From: Pseudomonadota bacterium
GTDB taxonomy: Bacteria > Pseudomonadota > Alphaproteobacteria > Puniceispirillales > UBA1172
DNA: 59,955 nucleotides
Direction of reading: 5' to 3'
NCBI GenBank assembly: GCA_027593125.1
Contig: JAQCJL010000003.1
Location: 1-59,955, forward strand
This document shows, piece by piece, positions 18,648-27,672 of the stretch; the first letter of the stretch is position 1, and each line of letters starts with the position of its first letter. A model generated the notes under the pieces. It ran no database searches. It was not told the origin of the DNA and saw only the letters and a program-made list of their open reading frames with translations. The position numbers were made by a program, and so were the translations under genes.

Positions 18648-19943
18648 CTAGTGGGCAACGCCAGCCGCGCCATGCTCATCAATAAGCAGGCCAGTCTGAA
18701 AACGGTCAAGCGCGTAGGGGGCAGCGATCTTATTTGGCTGATCATTGGCAATCAGATCAGCAAACACATGACCAGAACCAGGTGTCGCCTTAAAGCCGCC
18801 AGTTCCCCAACCACAGTTAAAATAAAGCCCTTTGACATCAGTTTTAGAAATGATCGGTGAGGCGTCAGGGCAAGTATCAACAATCCCGCCCCAGTGCCGC
18901 AACATCCGCAAGCGTGATAAGATAGGGAATATCTCAACCGCGGCGGCAATCATATGTTCTGGCACAGGAAATGATCCTCGCTGGGCATAGGAATTGTATT
19001 TATCAACACCAGCACCAAGCACCATTTCGCCCTTGTCAGATTGGCTGATATACATATGCACGGCATTAGACATGATCACCGTGTCCAGTTCGGGCTTAAT
19101 CGGCTCTGAAACCAGCGCCTGTAAAGGACGGCTAGCAATAGGCAGGCGAACATCTGCCATAGCGCCTAAGACAGAGCAATGCCCAGCCACAACACAGCCC
19201 ACTTTAGGGGATTTGATAAAGCCTTTGGTGGTTTCGACACCTTCAATGCGATTCCCCTTCCGGCGCAGGCCAGTCACTTCGCAATTCTGGATAATATCAA
19301 CGCCCAGGTCATCAGCCGCTCTGGCATAGCCCCACGCCACCGCATCATGACGCGCAGTGCCGCCACGGCGTTGCAAAAATCCACCCATTACCGGATAGCG
19401 GATTGATGGGTCGATATTGATCATAGGAACTAATTTTTTAATCTGATCAGGGTTCAAAACATCACTATCAATGCCGTTGAGCCTAATCGCATGCACTCGG
19501 CGAGACATTTCGCGCAACTCATGCCAGCTGTGGGCGATGGTCAAAACCCCGCGCTGGCTGAACATGAGGTTAAAGTTTAAGTCCTGGGTCAAGCCTTCCC
19601 ATAGTTTAAGCGCATGGTCATAAATGGCCGCGCTTTCGTCCCACATATAGTTGGATCGAATGATGGTGGTGTTTCGCCCGGTGTTGCCGCCGCCCAGCCA
19701 ACCTTTTTCCACCACAGCAATATTGGTCATGCGGTGAACCGCCGCCAGATAATATGCAGTAGCTAGACCATGACCACCGCCACCAATAATAATAGCGTCA
19801 TAGGATTTCTTTGGCTCTGGGGAACGCCAAGCGCGCTGCCAGTCTTGATGATAGCTTCGTGCGTTCCGCAACAAAGAGAAAATCGAATATTTGGGTTTGC
19901 CGCCGGGTAATCTTCTTGCCCCACGATCAGGACTTTCAGCCAT
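18648..19943 (-). CDS. soxB: sarcosine oxidase beta subunit
   Basis: This 431-residue SoxB is the catalytic flavin subunit of the DAO family. [20 protein letters not shown] (about 48-67) is the FAD dinucleotide-binding fold. [19 protein letters not shown] contains His199, matching the histidine that binds FMN covalently in heterotetrameric sarcosine oxidases. [17 protein letters not shown] lies near the C terminus. It is first of soxB-D-A-G. AAGGGG lies 6 bases before the ATG and a good promoter with flanking inverted repeats is upstream. The beta form is distinguished from monomeric sarcosine oxidase by the intact four-gene cluster. Confidence 0.95.
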   Translation of the reverse strand: MAESPDRGARRLPGGKPKYSIFSLLRNARSYHQDWQRAWRSPEPKKSYDAIIIGGGGHGLATAYYLAAVHRMTNIAVVEKGWLGGGNTGRNTTIIRSNYMWDESAAIYDHALKLWEGLTQDLNFNLMFSQRGVLTIAHSWHELREMSRRVHAIRLNGIDSDVLNPDQIKKLVPMINIDPSIRYPVMGGFLQRRGGTARHDAVAWGYARAADDLGVDIIQNCEVTGLRRKGNRIEGVETTKGFIKSPKVGCVVAGHCSVLGAMADVRLPIASRPLQALVSEPIKPELDTVIMSNAVHMYISQSDKGEMVLGAGVDKYNSYAQRGSFPVPEHMIAAAVEIFPILSRLRMLRHWGGIVDTCPDASPIISKTDVKGLYFNCGWGTGGFKATPGSGHVFADLIANDQPNKIAAPYALDRFQTGLLIDEHGAAGVAH

Positions 19944-19966
19944 GGTCTGCCCCTTCTCAAGAAATC

Positions 19967-19996
19967 GTTATATGTTGGACTTAGCGATTATGCCAA
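19967..19996 (-). promoter_or_regulatory. soxBDAG promoter
   Basis: On the minus strand TTGGCA (plus 19991-19996) is separated by 18 bases from TATAAC (plus 19967-19972), about 24 bases before the soxB start. A TGTTGG/CCAACA inverted repeat (19973-19978 and 19993-19998) brackets the spacer and -35, and GTTATAT is directly repeated at 19967 and 20001. Confidence 0.5.
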
Positions 19997-20009
19997 CAAA
20001 GTTATATTA

Positions 20010-20031
20010 ACCTGTCTTGCTGACGACAGGT
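20010..20031. promoter_or_regulatory. candidate operator upstream of soxB
   Basis: A perfect 7-bp inverted repeat, ACCTGTC-N8-GACAGGT, is centred about 60 bases upstream of the inferred sox transcription start, a typical activator position. The 301-bp soxB/amidohydrolase spacer (19944-20244) holds no gene; it contains the sox promoter, this repeat and a second palindrome at 20207-20220. Confidence 0.4.
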
Positions 20032-20206
20032 GATACTGCATCGCCGACACTTTAATCAACCCTTTTTTGTGATCAGCAAAGCGATTGCGCCTTTCCAGAT
20101 CACTGTAGTCTTATCTTAATCTCATTTACAAATAGCGCTTGAGCCTAAAACAATTGCCTAAAGAGGAAAAAGAGAAATAGATGATGGCAAAGGTCAGGTT
20201 TTGATA

Positions 20207-20220
20207 TTATGATTTCATAA
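20207..20220. promoter_or_regulatory. palindrome upstream of amidohydrolase
   Basis: TTATGA-TT-TCATAA is a perfect interrupted palindrome 25 bases before the amidohydrolase start, in an AT-rich promoter-like stretch with TTGATA just before it. It could be an operator. Confidence 0.3.
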
Positions 20221-20244
20221 ATATTATTATCATAAGGGATTATC

Positions 20245-21420
20245 ATGCCGGTCCATAACGCAATCGCAGATCAAGCTGAGGATATGTGCCAATGGCGTCA
20301 TTATTTGCACAGCCACCCAGAATTGGCGTTTCAGGAACATAAAACCGCTGATTTTATCGCTGAAAAGCTCGAATCCTTTGGGGTTGAGGTGCATCGCGGT
20401 CTGGCAGGAACAGGGGTTGTTGGTGTTATTCGTGGACGCGGGGACAGCAAAAAGATGATTGGCTTAAGGGCAGATATTGACGCCCTCCCCATCCATGAGG
20501 AAAACACCTTTGACCATAAGTCTCAACATTCTGGTGTTATGCATGCCTGTGGTCATGATGGGCATACCGCAATGTTGTTAGGGGCGGCTAGGCATCTCGC
20601 AGAAAATCGAAATTTTGACGGTGATGTCGTTGTGATTTTTCAACCAGCCGAAGAGGATGGCGGCGGTGGCAAAGTGATGTTGGATGATGGGTTGCTGACG
20701 CAGTTTCCTGTTGATACCATCTGGGGTATGCATAACTGGCCTGGGCTTGATGTTGGGCAAGTGATGATCCATCGCGGCGCTTCAATGGCGGCGGCGGATA
20801 GTTTTGATATTAAACTCACGGGGCGTGGTGGTCATGCTGCGATGCCACATGAAACTGCCGATCCTATTTATGCAGCAGCGGCCTTGATTCAAGCTTTGCA
20901 ATCGGTGGTTTCGCGGCGTTTGAATCCCTTTGATGCGGCAGTAGTTTCCATCACCCAATGTCATAGTGGTTTTACACATAATGTCATTCCAGATGAGGCG
21001 TTTATCCAAGGCACAGCTCGTTATTTCAACCCAGATCTAGGCAAGAAAATCCGTATTGATATGGAACAAATTATCAATCATGTGGCGTCTGCTCATGGCT
21101 GTTCGGCGCAATTTGACTGGATAGATGGTTATCCGCCAACGATTAATGATGCGGCGGCGGCGGAACGCGCGGCTTTGGCGGCGGCGGATGTTCTTGGGTC
21201 GGGGTCTGTGGTGATGGACCCACCACCGTCCATGGGGGCAGAGGATTTTTCATATATGCTAGATGCCCGACCGGGGGCCTATATCTGGCTTGGGGCAGGG
21301 CATCCTGGTGATGGCGCGATGCTTCATAATGCCCACTTTGATTTTAACGATGCGCTGTTACCCCTTGGCGCCAGTTACTGGGTATCATTGGTGGAACGCG
21401 AATTAGGAACAGGCGTTTAG
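20245..21420 (+). CDS. M20 family amidohydrolase (HipO/AbgB-like)
   Basis: This 391-residue metallopeptidase of the M20D group hydrolyses N-acyl or N-benzoyl amino acids and related amides. [16 protein letters not shown] lies at the N terminus. Metal ligands are in [29 protein letters not shown] (Cys102, His104) and [11 protein letters not shown] (Glu136-Glu137); GAEDFSYML supplies the C-terminal ligand region. The dimerisation domain is in the middle ([14 protein letters not shown]). AAGGG lies 6-7 bases before the ATG. Its substrate cannot be read; divergence from the sox operon could link it to amine use. The stop overlaps the umuC stop by 4 bases (TTAG). Confidence 0.88.
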   Translation: MPVHNAIADQAEDMCQWRHYLHSHPELAFQEHKTADFIAEKLESFGVEVHRGLAGTGVVGVIRGRGDSKKMIGLRADIDALPIHEENTFDHKSQHSGVMHACGHDGHTAMLLGAARHLAENRNFDGDVVVIFQPAEEDGGGGKVMLDDGLLTQFPVDTIWGMHNWPGLDVGQVMIHRGASMAAADSFDIKLTGRGGHAAMPHETADPIYAAAALIQALQSVVSRRLNPFDAAVVSITQCHSGFTHNVIPDEAFIQGTARYFNPDLGKKIRIDMEQIINHVASAHGCSAQFDWIDGYPPTINDAAAAERAALAAADVLGSGSVVMDPPPSMGAEDFSYMLDARPGAYIWLGAGHPGDGAMLHNAHFDFNDALLPLGASYWVSLVERELGTGV

Positions 21421-22733
21421 CGCACTTTGACCAGATCGTTCCATCGGGTTGTATAAGACGGTGAGCGAAATTGCTGACGCATTTGCCATGATGGCTTGGC
21501 CGGGGCGTTGATGTTACGGCTTGGCATGACGCCTTCGCTGGCGTGAAAGAGCGTGCCGCGCCCCATCGCTGCGTTGACTTGATCCAGCATCGCCATTCGC
21601 CGACGGCTGGCGGCATTTTGGGCATTGTGGGATTTGGGGCTGTCCGGCAGATCAAGTCGCCATAGGCTTTTTTGTTCCCGGCCGTCACTCACCAGATCAG
21701 TCAGCATAACCCCAGCCTTGTGATAGCGAAAACCAGGGCGGTAAAGTTGCTGGATAGCCTTGGTGGCGGCGGCGATAAGGGTGCTGGTATCGGCAATGGG
21801 TTCATCAAACCGCATCAAGGCGGCGTTGCTATATTGGGGGTCTTGTTGGCGAAACCGATTGGTACGGATAAAAACATAAAGCCCTGCCGCTAGGCTTCGC
21901 TGTTTGCGAAGCTTTTCTGCGGCGCGGGCGGTATAGCTGGCGGCGGCTTCTTCTAGGCTGGCGCGGTCACTAATCAGGCGACCAAAACTGCGTGATGACA
22001 TAATGTTCTGTTTTGCCTGTACGGTTTCAATATCAAGGCAAGAGCGTCCATTTAATTCATGCACGATGCGTTCACCTACTACTGATAGCGCCTTGCGGAT
22101 TTGCCGTGGGTCAGCCTGCTGTAAGTCTAGCGCCGTGGTAATCCCTATCTCGCGTAAGCGTTGCCCCCAGCGTTTCGATATCCCCCAGATATCCTCAACC
22201 GCAATATCCCCCAGCACACGCGGCATCAAAACGGGATCAGTCATCATATAAACGCCATCACTGGCATATTTCTTTGCGATACGATTAGCCAGTTTAGCTA
22301 GCGTTTTCGTTGATGCTAGCCCCACTGAAACAGGAATGCCTGTCCATTGCCGGATCGCTTGCCGCATCTGGCGCATCTGTTCCGGGAGAAGAGCAGCATC
22401 ACATCCGCTAAACCCAAGAAATGCCTCATCAATGGAATAAATTTCTACATCTGGCGTGAACTGGCTTAAGGATTCCATGACCCGGCCTGACATATCCCCA
22501 TAAAGCGGATAATTCGATGAAAACACCTGCACCCTATGCTTTCGCATCATGGCGGTATATTCATGCACTGGGGCCCCCATGGGAATGCCTAGGGATTTTG
22601 CCTCATCTGATCGGGCAATGACACAGCCATCATTGTTAGACAGCACGACCACAGGCCGCCCCACCAGCGACGGATCAAAGACACGTTCACAAGAAACATA
22701 AAAATTATTGCAATCTACCAGCGCAAATAACAT
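21417..22733 (-). CDS. umuC: Y-family DNA polymerase V subunit UmuC
   Basis: This 438-residue Y-family polymerase carries out error-prone bypass of DNA lesions. [19 protein letters not shown] holds the first catalytic Asp. [15 protein letters not shown] follows, and YSIDEAFL holds the second acidic pair. [24 protein letters not shown] and a helix-hairpin-helix-like [11 protein letters not shown] complete the core. Length fits UmuC (about 420-440). It begins 2 bases after the umuD stop with no Shine-Dalgarno of its own, so translation is probably coupled. Its 3' end overlaps the convergent amidohydrolase gene by 4 bases. Confidence 0.95.
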   Translation of the reverse strand: MLFALVDCNNFYVSCERVFDPSLVGRPVVVLSNNDGCVIARSDEAKSLGIPMGAPVHEYTAMMRKHRVQVFSSNYPLYGDMSGRVMESLSQFTPDVEIYSIDEAFLGFSGCDAALLPEQMRQMRQAIRQWTGIPVSVGLASTKTLAKLANRIAKKYASDGVYMMTDPVLMPRVLGDIAVEDIWGISKRWGQRLREIGITTALDLQQADPRQIRKALSVVGERIVHELNGRSCLDIETVQAKQNIMSSRSFGRLISDRASLEEAAASYTARAAEKLRKQRSLAAGLYVFIRTNRFRQQDPQYSNAALMRFDEPIADTSTLIAAATKAIQQLYRPGFRYHKAGVMLTDLVSDGREQKSLWRLDLPDSPKSHNAQNAASRRRMAMLDQVNAAMGRGTLFHASEGVMPSRNINAPAKPSWQMRQQFRSPSYTTRWNDLVKVR

Positions 22734-22735
22734 GG

Positions 22736-23305
22736 CTAAACGCTATGGATGACATTGGTCACAACCCCCCAAATCACCATATTATTTTCATCGGTGATGG
22801 GAATCGGATCGTAACGGTCATTTTCAGGCATGAGCATAGTTTGACCAGATTTATGGTGTAAGCGTTTGACGGTAAGTTGACCATCAATCGCGGCGATAAC
22901 AATTTTGCCATGGCGGGCCTCAAGGCTACGATCCACTACCAAAATATCATCTTCGTGGATGCCAGCCTTGATCATGCTGTCACCACTTACCCGAACAAAA
23001 AATGTTGCCGCCGGATGTTTGATCAGATGATCGTTGAGATCAAGGCTGCCTTCAAGGTGGTCATCTGCTGGTGAGGGAAACCCTGCCGCCACGGCACAAC
23101 TAAATATTGGCAAGGCCTGCCTGCCGCCTGTGGCAACATATTCCATTACCTCGTCAATCATGCTAACCGGCAAACGCACAGGCTTTGTGGCTTCGCCATA
23201 GCGCCCTTGACCTGTTGGTCGTCCTGCCCCGGGCCTGGCGCCGCCACGCCCTTTTTTAGGGATTGAGGTGAGGGATGATCCCTTTGATGCTGATGATGTT
23301 GTCAT
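22736..23305 (-). CDS. umuD: UmuD-type autoproteolytic protein with N-terminal extension
   Basis: This 189-residue S24 peptidase-like protein has a C-terminal part matching UmuD. A cleavage pair Ala74-Gly75 ([13 protein letters not shown]), the nucleophile Ser110 in SGDSM and Lys147 in LTVKRL keep the spacing known for UmuD (35 and 37 residues). E. coli UmuD is about 50 residues shorter. The extra N terminus ([21 protein letters not shown], then [17 protein letters not shown]) is basic and resembles a ribbon-helix-helix DNA-binding segment, as in self-regulating UmuD-like proteins. A palindrome over its own promoter fits that idea. It is followed by umuC. Confidence 0.88.
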   Translation of the reverse strand: MTTSSASKGSSLTSIPKKGRGGARPGAGRPTGQGRYGEATKPVRLPVSMIDEVMEYVATGGRQALPIFSCAVAAGFPSPADDHLEGSLDLNDHLIKHPAATFFVRVSGDSMIKAGIHEDDILVVDRSLEARHGKIVIAAIDGQLTVKRLHHKSGQTMLMPENDRYDPIPITDENNMVIWGVVTNVIHSV

Positions 23306-23329
23306 GATATTACCTGACTGATAAAGCTC

Positions 23330-23353
23330 ATATTCTATATAATATTAGAATAT
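23330..23353. promoter_or_regulatory. 24-bp operator-like palindrome over the umuDC -10
   Basis: ATATTCTA-N8-TAGAATAT is a perfect inverted repeat covering the -10. A second overlapping pair, GAATA-N8-TATTC (23348-23365), covers the -35 side, so half-sites recur with the same 8-base spacing. It is neither the GTTC-N7-GTTC type expected for alphaproteobacterial LexA nor the enterobacterial CTGT-N8-ACAG box. Confidence 0.55.
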
Positions 23354-23367
23354 TGTACTTTATTCAA
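23339..23367 (-). promoter_or_regulatory. umuDC promoter
   Basis: On the minus strand TTGAAT (plus 23362-23367), a 17-base spacer and TATTAT (plus 23339-23344) form a good sigma-70 promoter about 34 bases before umuD. Confidence 0.55.
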
Positions 23368-23405
23368 ATGTCAAGTAGGATGATCGCATCAAAACAAGCA
23401 GATCA

Positions 23406-24653
23406 TTATCCGGATTGCTGAATTTCCGGAATCGCAACACAGGAAATGCCTTTGCGGAAAAGCTGAAGACAAGCTTGTCTGGCAATTGATTCATCAAAAC
23501 CGTCAAAATGCACCTGCCAAAGGGTCAAGGTGCCATAGCGAATCTGGCGCAGATGCGCAGGTTGTTTAGAAAGGATGCTATTTGCGGCTTCACGGGCATC
23601 TCTGGCGGCGCGGTGGGCGCTGGCTTGGCGTTCATAACTGCCAACTTGGATACCCCAACTGATAATTTTGGTCTCTTTCACCGGAACAGGATCAGCAAGT
23701 TCAGGCCGTGCCGGCGGTACGGATACCGCAACAGCCAATTCCCCTGATGCGTTATCTCGGCTGACTGTCAGGACATTAGGTTTTGGCGGTGGCGGCGCAA
23801 CGGCGGTTGGGGCAGAGGGTTTCTTTTGGGGCACAAGGGTGGTTTCGGCATATTGCGGAATACGCGCAAATTGTTTATCCAGCAAATGGACCATATGCTG
23901 ATCGCGTGATCGGCCAGTACGACCCCCAAACACCACACCCACTAACCGGATGCCGCGGCGCTCCACGGTTGCCACCAGATTAAAGCCAGAGGCACTGATG
24001 TAACCGGTTTTGATACCATCTGTGCCAGAATAACTGCTGAGAAGGGTATTATGGTTTTTGAAGCGGCGACCATTATATTCAAAGGATTTGGTTTTGAAGA
24101 GATGGAAGTAATGGGGAAAATCGCGCCGGATCGCAATGGCGAGTTTTGCCATATCACGTGCGGTTGATTTCTGTTGCGAATGCGGCAGGCCTGATGCGTT
24201 ACGAAATGTTGTCTGACTCATCCCCAAGGCATGCGCCTTACGCGTCATTTTCTTGGCGAAGGCTCTTTCACTTTTACCTAAGTGTTCAGAGATCACGGTG
24301 GCGACATCATTGGCGGATTTGGTGATCAGAGCCATGATAGCATTTTCAACAGTAATATAACTTCCTGGCTTTAGACCTAGTTTTGAAGGTGAGCGGCTAG
24401 CCGCCAGTTTACTAACCTTCATTTTGGTATCCATCCGGACTTGGCCGTTATCCAGTGCCTCAAACAGCATATAAAGTGTCATGATTTTTGTCAGTGATGC
24501 GGGGTAAAGCTGTTTGTCAGCGTTGCGCGAATACATCACCTCGCCAGTGTTCTCGTTGACCACGATTGAGGCATATTTTGCCTGAGCCACAGAGCCTAAC
24601 CCTGTCACTAGCGCGACAACCGCAATCATTAGAACGATGAGGCGTTTCATCAC
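23406..24653 (-). CDS. D-alanyl-D-alanine carboxypeptidase with SPOR domain
   Basis: This 415-residue periplasmic S11-family penicillin-binding protein trims terminal D-Ala from peptidoglycan stem peptides. A signal peptide covers residues 1-25 (ending SVAQA). Catalytic motifs are Ser53-Leu-Thr-Lys56, Ser113-Ala-Asn115 and Lys215-Thr-Gly217. After a Pro-rich linker (about 280-325) a C-terminal SPOR domain begins near WGIQVGSYERQASAHRAAR; SPOR binds denuded septal glycan, so it probably acts at division. The gene is DacA/DacF-like; the SPOR fusion is common in alphaproteobacteria. An ATG three bases inside is an equal start candidate. Confidence 0.92.
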   Translation of the reverse strand: MMKRLIVLMIAVVALVTGLGSVAQAKYASIVVNENTGEVMYSRNADKQLYPASLTKIMTLYMLFEALDNGQVRMDTKMKVSKLAASRSPSKLGLKPGSYITVENAIMALITKSANDVATVISEHLGKSERAFAKKMTRKAHALGMSQTTFRNASGLPHSQQKSTARDMAKLAIAIRRDFPHYFHLFKTKSFEYNGRRFKNHNTLLSSYSGTDGIKTGYISASGFNLVATVERRGIRLVGVVFGGRTGRSRDQHMVHLLDKQFARIPQYAETTLVPQKKPSAPTAVAPPPPKPNVLTVSRDNASGELAVAVSVPPARPELADPVPVKETKIISWGIQVGSYERQASAHRAARDAREAANSILSKQPAHLRQIRYGTLTLWQVHFDGFDESIARQACLQLFRKGISCVAIPEIQQSG

Positions 24654-24819
24654 AAAACCTTAACTTGAGAATATCTGGAATTTCGTAAAACCATATCCTG
24701 ATATGATACTAGCACAGACCGCCGTTCAGTCAACGTAACCTGAGGGATAATAACGTGGAAAACGGCACGAAAATTCAGATTAGAAATCATTGTAGGCAAA
24801 GAATGCCACGAATATGACC

Positions 24820-24859
24820 TTTTCATGAAAAACTGTGAGAAAATGAGTAGATTTTTCAT
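24820..24859. repeat. nested palindromes upstream of clpS
   Basis: TTTTCATGAAAA (24820-24831) is a perfect 12-bp palindrome, and ATGAAAAA (24825-24832) pairs again with TTTTTCAT (24852-24859). The rest of the 24654-24969 spacer contains no convincing gene; a 74-residue minus-strand frame there looks random. Confidence 0.35.
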
Positions 24860-24883
24860 CCAAGGGTCTTTCATTACGGAAAA

Positions 24884-24898
24884 ATATGATCATATAAT
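24884..24898 (+). promoter_or_regulatory. clpS -10 element overlapping a 12-bp palindrome
   Basis: ATATGATCATAT (24884-24895) is a perfect palindrome whose right half runs into TATAAT (24893-24898). Transcription would then start near 24905, which argues for the clpS start at 24970 rather than the ATG at 24904. Confidence 0.4.
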
Positions 24899-24969
24899 TC
24901 ACTATGGAAACACATCACAACATTATGCAACAGCTATGCCACCACGATGCGGTTTTGTCGCAAACGCGG

Positions 24970-25296
24970 ATGTCATCCAATGATGATCAGGATAGCAAAA
25001 AACCAAGCGATGTTACCGTTCTGGAAACAAAGCCAAAAATCAAAAGGCCATCATTGTATAAAGTGATTATGCTGAATGATGATTTCACGCCAATGGAATT
25101 CGTCATTCATGTGTTGCAGTTATATTTTCGCAAATCTCAAGATGAAGCCACCCAGATCATGCTCCATGTGCATCAGCGCGGGGTCGGTGTTTGTGGGCTT
25201 TATACTTATGAGGTAGCCGAAACCAAGGCCTCACAGGTCATGGACTTAGCACGTAAAAATCAACACCCCTTGCAGCTTCAGTTGGAAAAGGAATAA
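24970..25296 (+). CDS. clpS: ATP-dependent Clp protease adaptor ClpS
   Basis: This 108-residue adaptor delivers N-degron substrates to ClpA. The core is complete: [29 protein letters not shown] binds the N-terminal residue of substrates (NDD and M-E-F-V-I-H region). [26 protein letters not shown] contacts ClpA. The start at 24970 ([11 protein letters not shown]) gives the usual length with a flexible charged N terminus; an ATG at 24904 would add 22 residues and lies at the inferred transcript start. Neither has a clear ribosome site. It is 4 bases from clpA, the standard operon. Confidence 0.92.
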   Translation: MSSNDDQDSKKPSDVTVLETKPKIKRPSLYKVIMLNDDFTPMEFVIHVLQLYFRKSQDEATQIMLHVHQRGVGVCGLYTYEVAETKASQVMDLARKNQHPLQLQLEKE

Positions 25297-25300
25297 CCTC

Positions 25301-27646
25301 ATGCTCTCACAAGAACTTGAAGAAACCCTGAAACGCGCAATGGGACTTGCCGCTAAAAAGGGGCATGAATATGCGACACTCGAACATCTCTTATTTGCTC
25401 TGACCGAAGATAACGATGCGCTTGAGGTGCTGAGTGCTTGTAATGCGGATATTGATGATCTGCGTCAGAATCTGATGCTTCATATTGAACAATCGCTTGA
25501 GGCGATACAGGATGAACGCATTGAAACACGCCCAACTAACGGTTTTCAGCGAGTTTTGCAACGCGCCGTAATCCATACCCAATCTTCAAATCGTGAACGC
25601 GCGACAGGGGCAAATGTTCTGGTTGCTATGTTTGCCGAGCGTGAAAGCCATGCTGTCTGGCTTTTGAATCAGCAGGATATCAATCGCATTGATGTGGTCA
25701 GTTATTTGAGCCATGGGATCGCTAAAAATCCAGCATTCAATAATGAGGGTGAAGGCGTTGACGGGGCTGATCTCAAAGAAGATGAGGTCAACAAAAAAGA
25801 AGATGCGCTTACCGCCTATGCGGTTAATCTGAATGAAAAGGCCAAAAGCGGTAAGATTGATCCTCTGATCGGACGACAAAAAGAGGTTGATCGCACTATC
25901 CAAGTGCTGTGCCGACGGACGAAAAATAACCCCTTACTTGTTGGTGATAGCGGTGTTGGCAAAACGGCCATTGCCGAAGGGCTGGCCCGCAAGATCGTTG
26001 AAAAGGCTGTGCCAGAGGTTCTAGAGGGTGCCACTATTTATTCCCTTGATATGGGGGCTTTGCTAGCTGGTACGCGTTACCGCGGCGATTTTGAAGAACG
26101 GCTTAAGGCGGTTATGAAACAGGTGGCCAAAAACGATCAGGCTATTCTTTTCATTGATGAAATTCATACCATCATCGGGGCCGGTGCGACCAGCGGCGGT
26201 GCCATGGATGCATCAAATCTCTTAAAGCCAGCGCTTCAAGAAGGTAGCCTTAGATGCGTGGGGTCAACAACCTATAAGGAGTTTCGGGGGTGGTTCGAAA
26301 AAGATCGGGCGCTATCCCGGCGTTTCCAGAAAATCGATGTGAATGAGCCAACAGTGGCTGATACCATTAAAATTCTCGGCGGTCTGAAATCCCAATATGA
26401 AGACCATCATGATGTTCGTTTTACAATGGCGGCGCTGAAATCAGCAGTGGAATTATCTGCCCGTTATATTACTGACCGTAAATTGCCGGATAAAGCGATT
26501 GATGTGATTGATGAGGCAGCAGCAGCCCAAATGCTTCTTCCTCCTTCGCGGCGGCGTAAGGTAATCGGTGAAAAAGAGATTGAAAACACCATTTCCAGCA
26601 TGGCGCGAATCCCACCGCGTACAGTGAACCGTGATGATCGCGCCGCTTTAGCCAGTTTAGAGACAGATTTGCACCGTATGGTTTATGGCCAGGACGAAGC
26701 TATTGTTGCCCTTGCCTCTGCGATCAAATTGGCCAGAGCAGGACTTAGGGAAAAGGAAAAGCCTGTTGGCAACTACCTCTTTAGTGGCCCAACCGGGGTT
26801 GGTAAGACAGAGGCCGCGCGGCAATTATCTGAATCCCTAGGCATTAAGTTAATCCGTTTTGATATGTCCGAATACATGGAACGCCATTCGGTGTCGCGTC
26901 TTATTGGTGCCCCTCCAGGGTATGTTGGCTTTGATCAGGGCGGTCTTTTGACCGATGCTGTGGATCAGCATCCTCATGCTGTGTTGTTGTTGGATGAGAT
27001 TGAAAAAGCCCATCCTGATATCTTTAATCTGTTGTTGCAGGTGATGGATAATGGGCGTCTAACTGATCACAATGGCAAGACTATTGATTTCCGTAATGTC
27101 ATCATCATCATGACAACAAATGCTGGCGCCAGTGAATTAAGCAAGCAGGCTATCGGGTTTGGTCGTGATCGGCGTGATGGCGCAGCGACAGAGGCTATCG
27201 AGCGAACCTTTTCGCCAGAGTTTCGTAACCGGCTTGATGCAATCATTAATTTTGCCGCACTTGCCCCTGAAACAGTGCGCAAAGTGGTGGATAAGTTTAT
27301 CATGCAACTCGAAGCACAGCTTGCGGATCGCGGGGTCAGCATTAGCCTTACTGATGCGGCGCGTGACTGGCTGGCTGAACGCGGGTACGAACCAGCATAT
27401 GGGGCAAGACCTCTAGCTAGGGTCGTCCAGGAACATGTCAAAAAACCTCTATCAGAAGAGTTATTGTTTGGGCGTCTGGTTGATGGGGGTTCGGTTGTTG
27501 TTGACGCGGATAAAGCTGATAAGGACGGGCATATTTCACGTTTGACGGTCAAAGTGGCAAAAGAGGATGCTTCTCGGAAAACCCGATCTGCTAAACCGCG
27601 CAAGACGCAAAAGAAAAAATCAGGGTCGGTGGAAACTGCCAGCTAG
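25301..27646 (+). CDS. clpA: ATP-dependent Clp protease ATP-binding subunit ClpA
   Basis: This 781-residue double AAA+ unfoldase feeds substrates to ClpP. The N domain (residues 1-145) binds ClpS. The first AAA module has Walker A GDSGVGKTA (about 215) and Walker B ILFIDEIHTIIGAG. The second has Walker A GPTGVGKTE (about 500), Walker B VLLLDEIEKAH and sensor NVIIIMTTNAG. ARPLARVVQEHVKKPLSEELLFG is the C-terminal D2 small-domain motif. It lacks the long middle domain of ClpB. AAGGA precedes the ATG. A basic tail (KTRSAKPRKTQKKKSG) extends the C terminus. It is co-transcribed with clpS. Confidence 0.97.
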   Translation: MLSQELEETLKRAMGLAAKKGHEYATLEHLLFALTEDNDALEVLSACNADIDDLRQNLMLHIEQSLEAIQDERIETRPTNGFQRVLQRAVIHTQSSNRERATGANVLVAMFAERESHAVWLLNQQDINRIDVVSYLSHGIAKNPAFNNEGEGVDGADLKEDEVNKKEDALTAYAVNLNEKAKSGKIDPLIGRQKEVDRTIQVLCRRTKNNPLLVGDSGVGKTAIAEGLARKIVEKAVPEVLEGATIYSLDMGALLAGTRYRGDFEERLKAVMKQVAKNDQAILFIDEIHTIIGAGATSGGAMDASNLLKPALQEGSLRCVGSTTYKEFRGWFEKDRALSRRFQKIDVNEPTVADTIKILGGLKSQYEDHHDVRFTMAALKSAVELSARYITDRKLPDKAIDVIDEAAAAQMLLPPSRRRKVIGEKEIENTISSMARIPPRTVNRDDRAALASLETDLHRMVYGQDEAIVALASAIKLARAGLREKEKPVGNYLFSGPTGVGKTEAARQLSESLGIKLIRFDMSEYMERHSVSRLIGAPPGYVGFDQGGLLTDAVDQHPHAVLLLDEIEKAHPDIFNLLLQVMDNGRLTDHNGKTIDFRNVIIIMTTNAGASELSKQAIGFGRDRRDGAATEAIERTFSPEFRNRLDAIINFAALAPETVRKVVDKFIMQLEAQLADRGVSISLTDAARDWLAERGYEPAYGARPLARVVQEHVKKPLSEELLFGRLVDGGSVVVDADKADKDGHISRLTVKVAKEDASRKTRSAKPRKTQKKKSGSVETAS

Positions 27647-27672
27647 GGTATTGTGCCGGCCATTCTTTTGGT

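Noticed and set aside
24650-24874. A 74-residue minus-strand ORF before the carboxypeptidase gene
   Set aside because: Falls in a palindrome-rich spacer and has no protein-like pattern.
27067-27603. A 178-residue ORF opposite clpA
   Set aside because: Antisense shadow of a well-conserved ClpA region; Ser/Arg/Pro-rich composition typical of such shadows.
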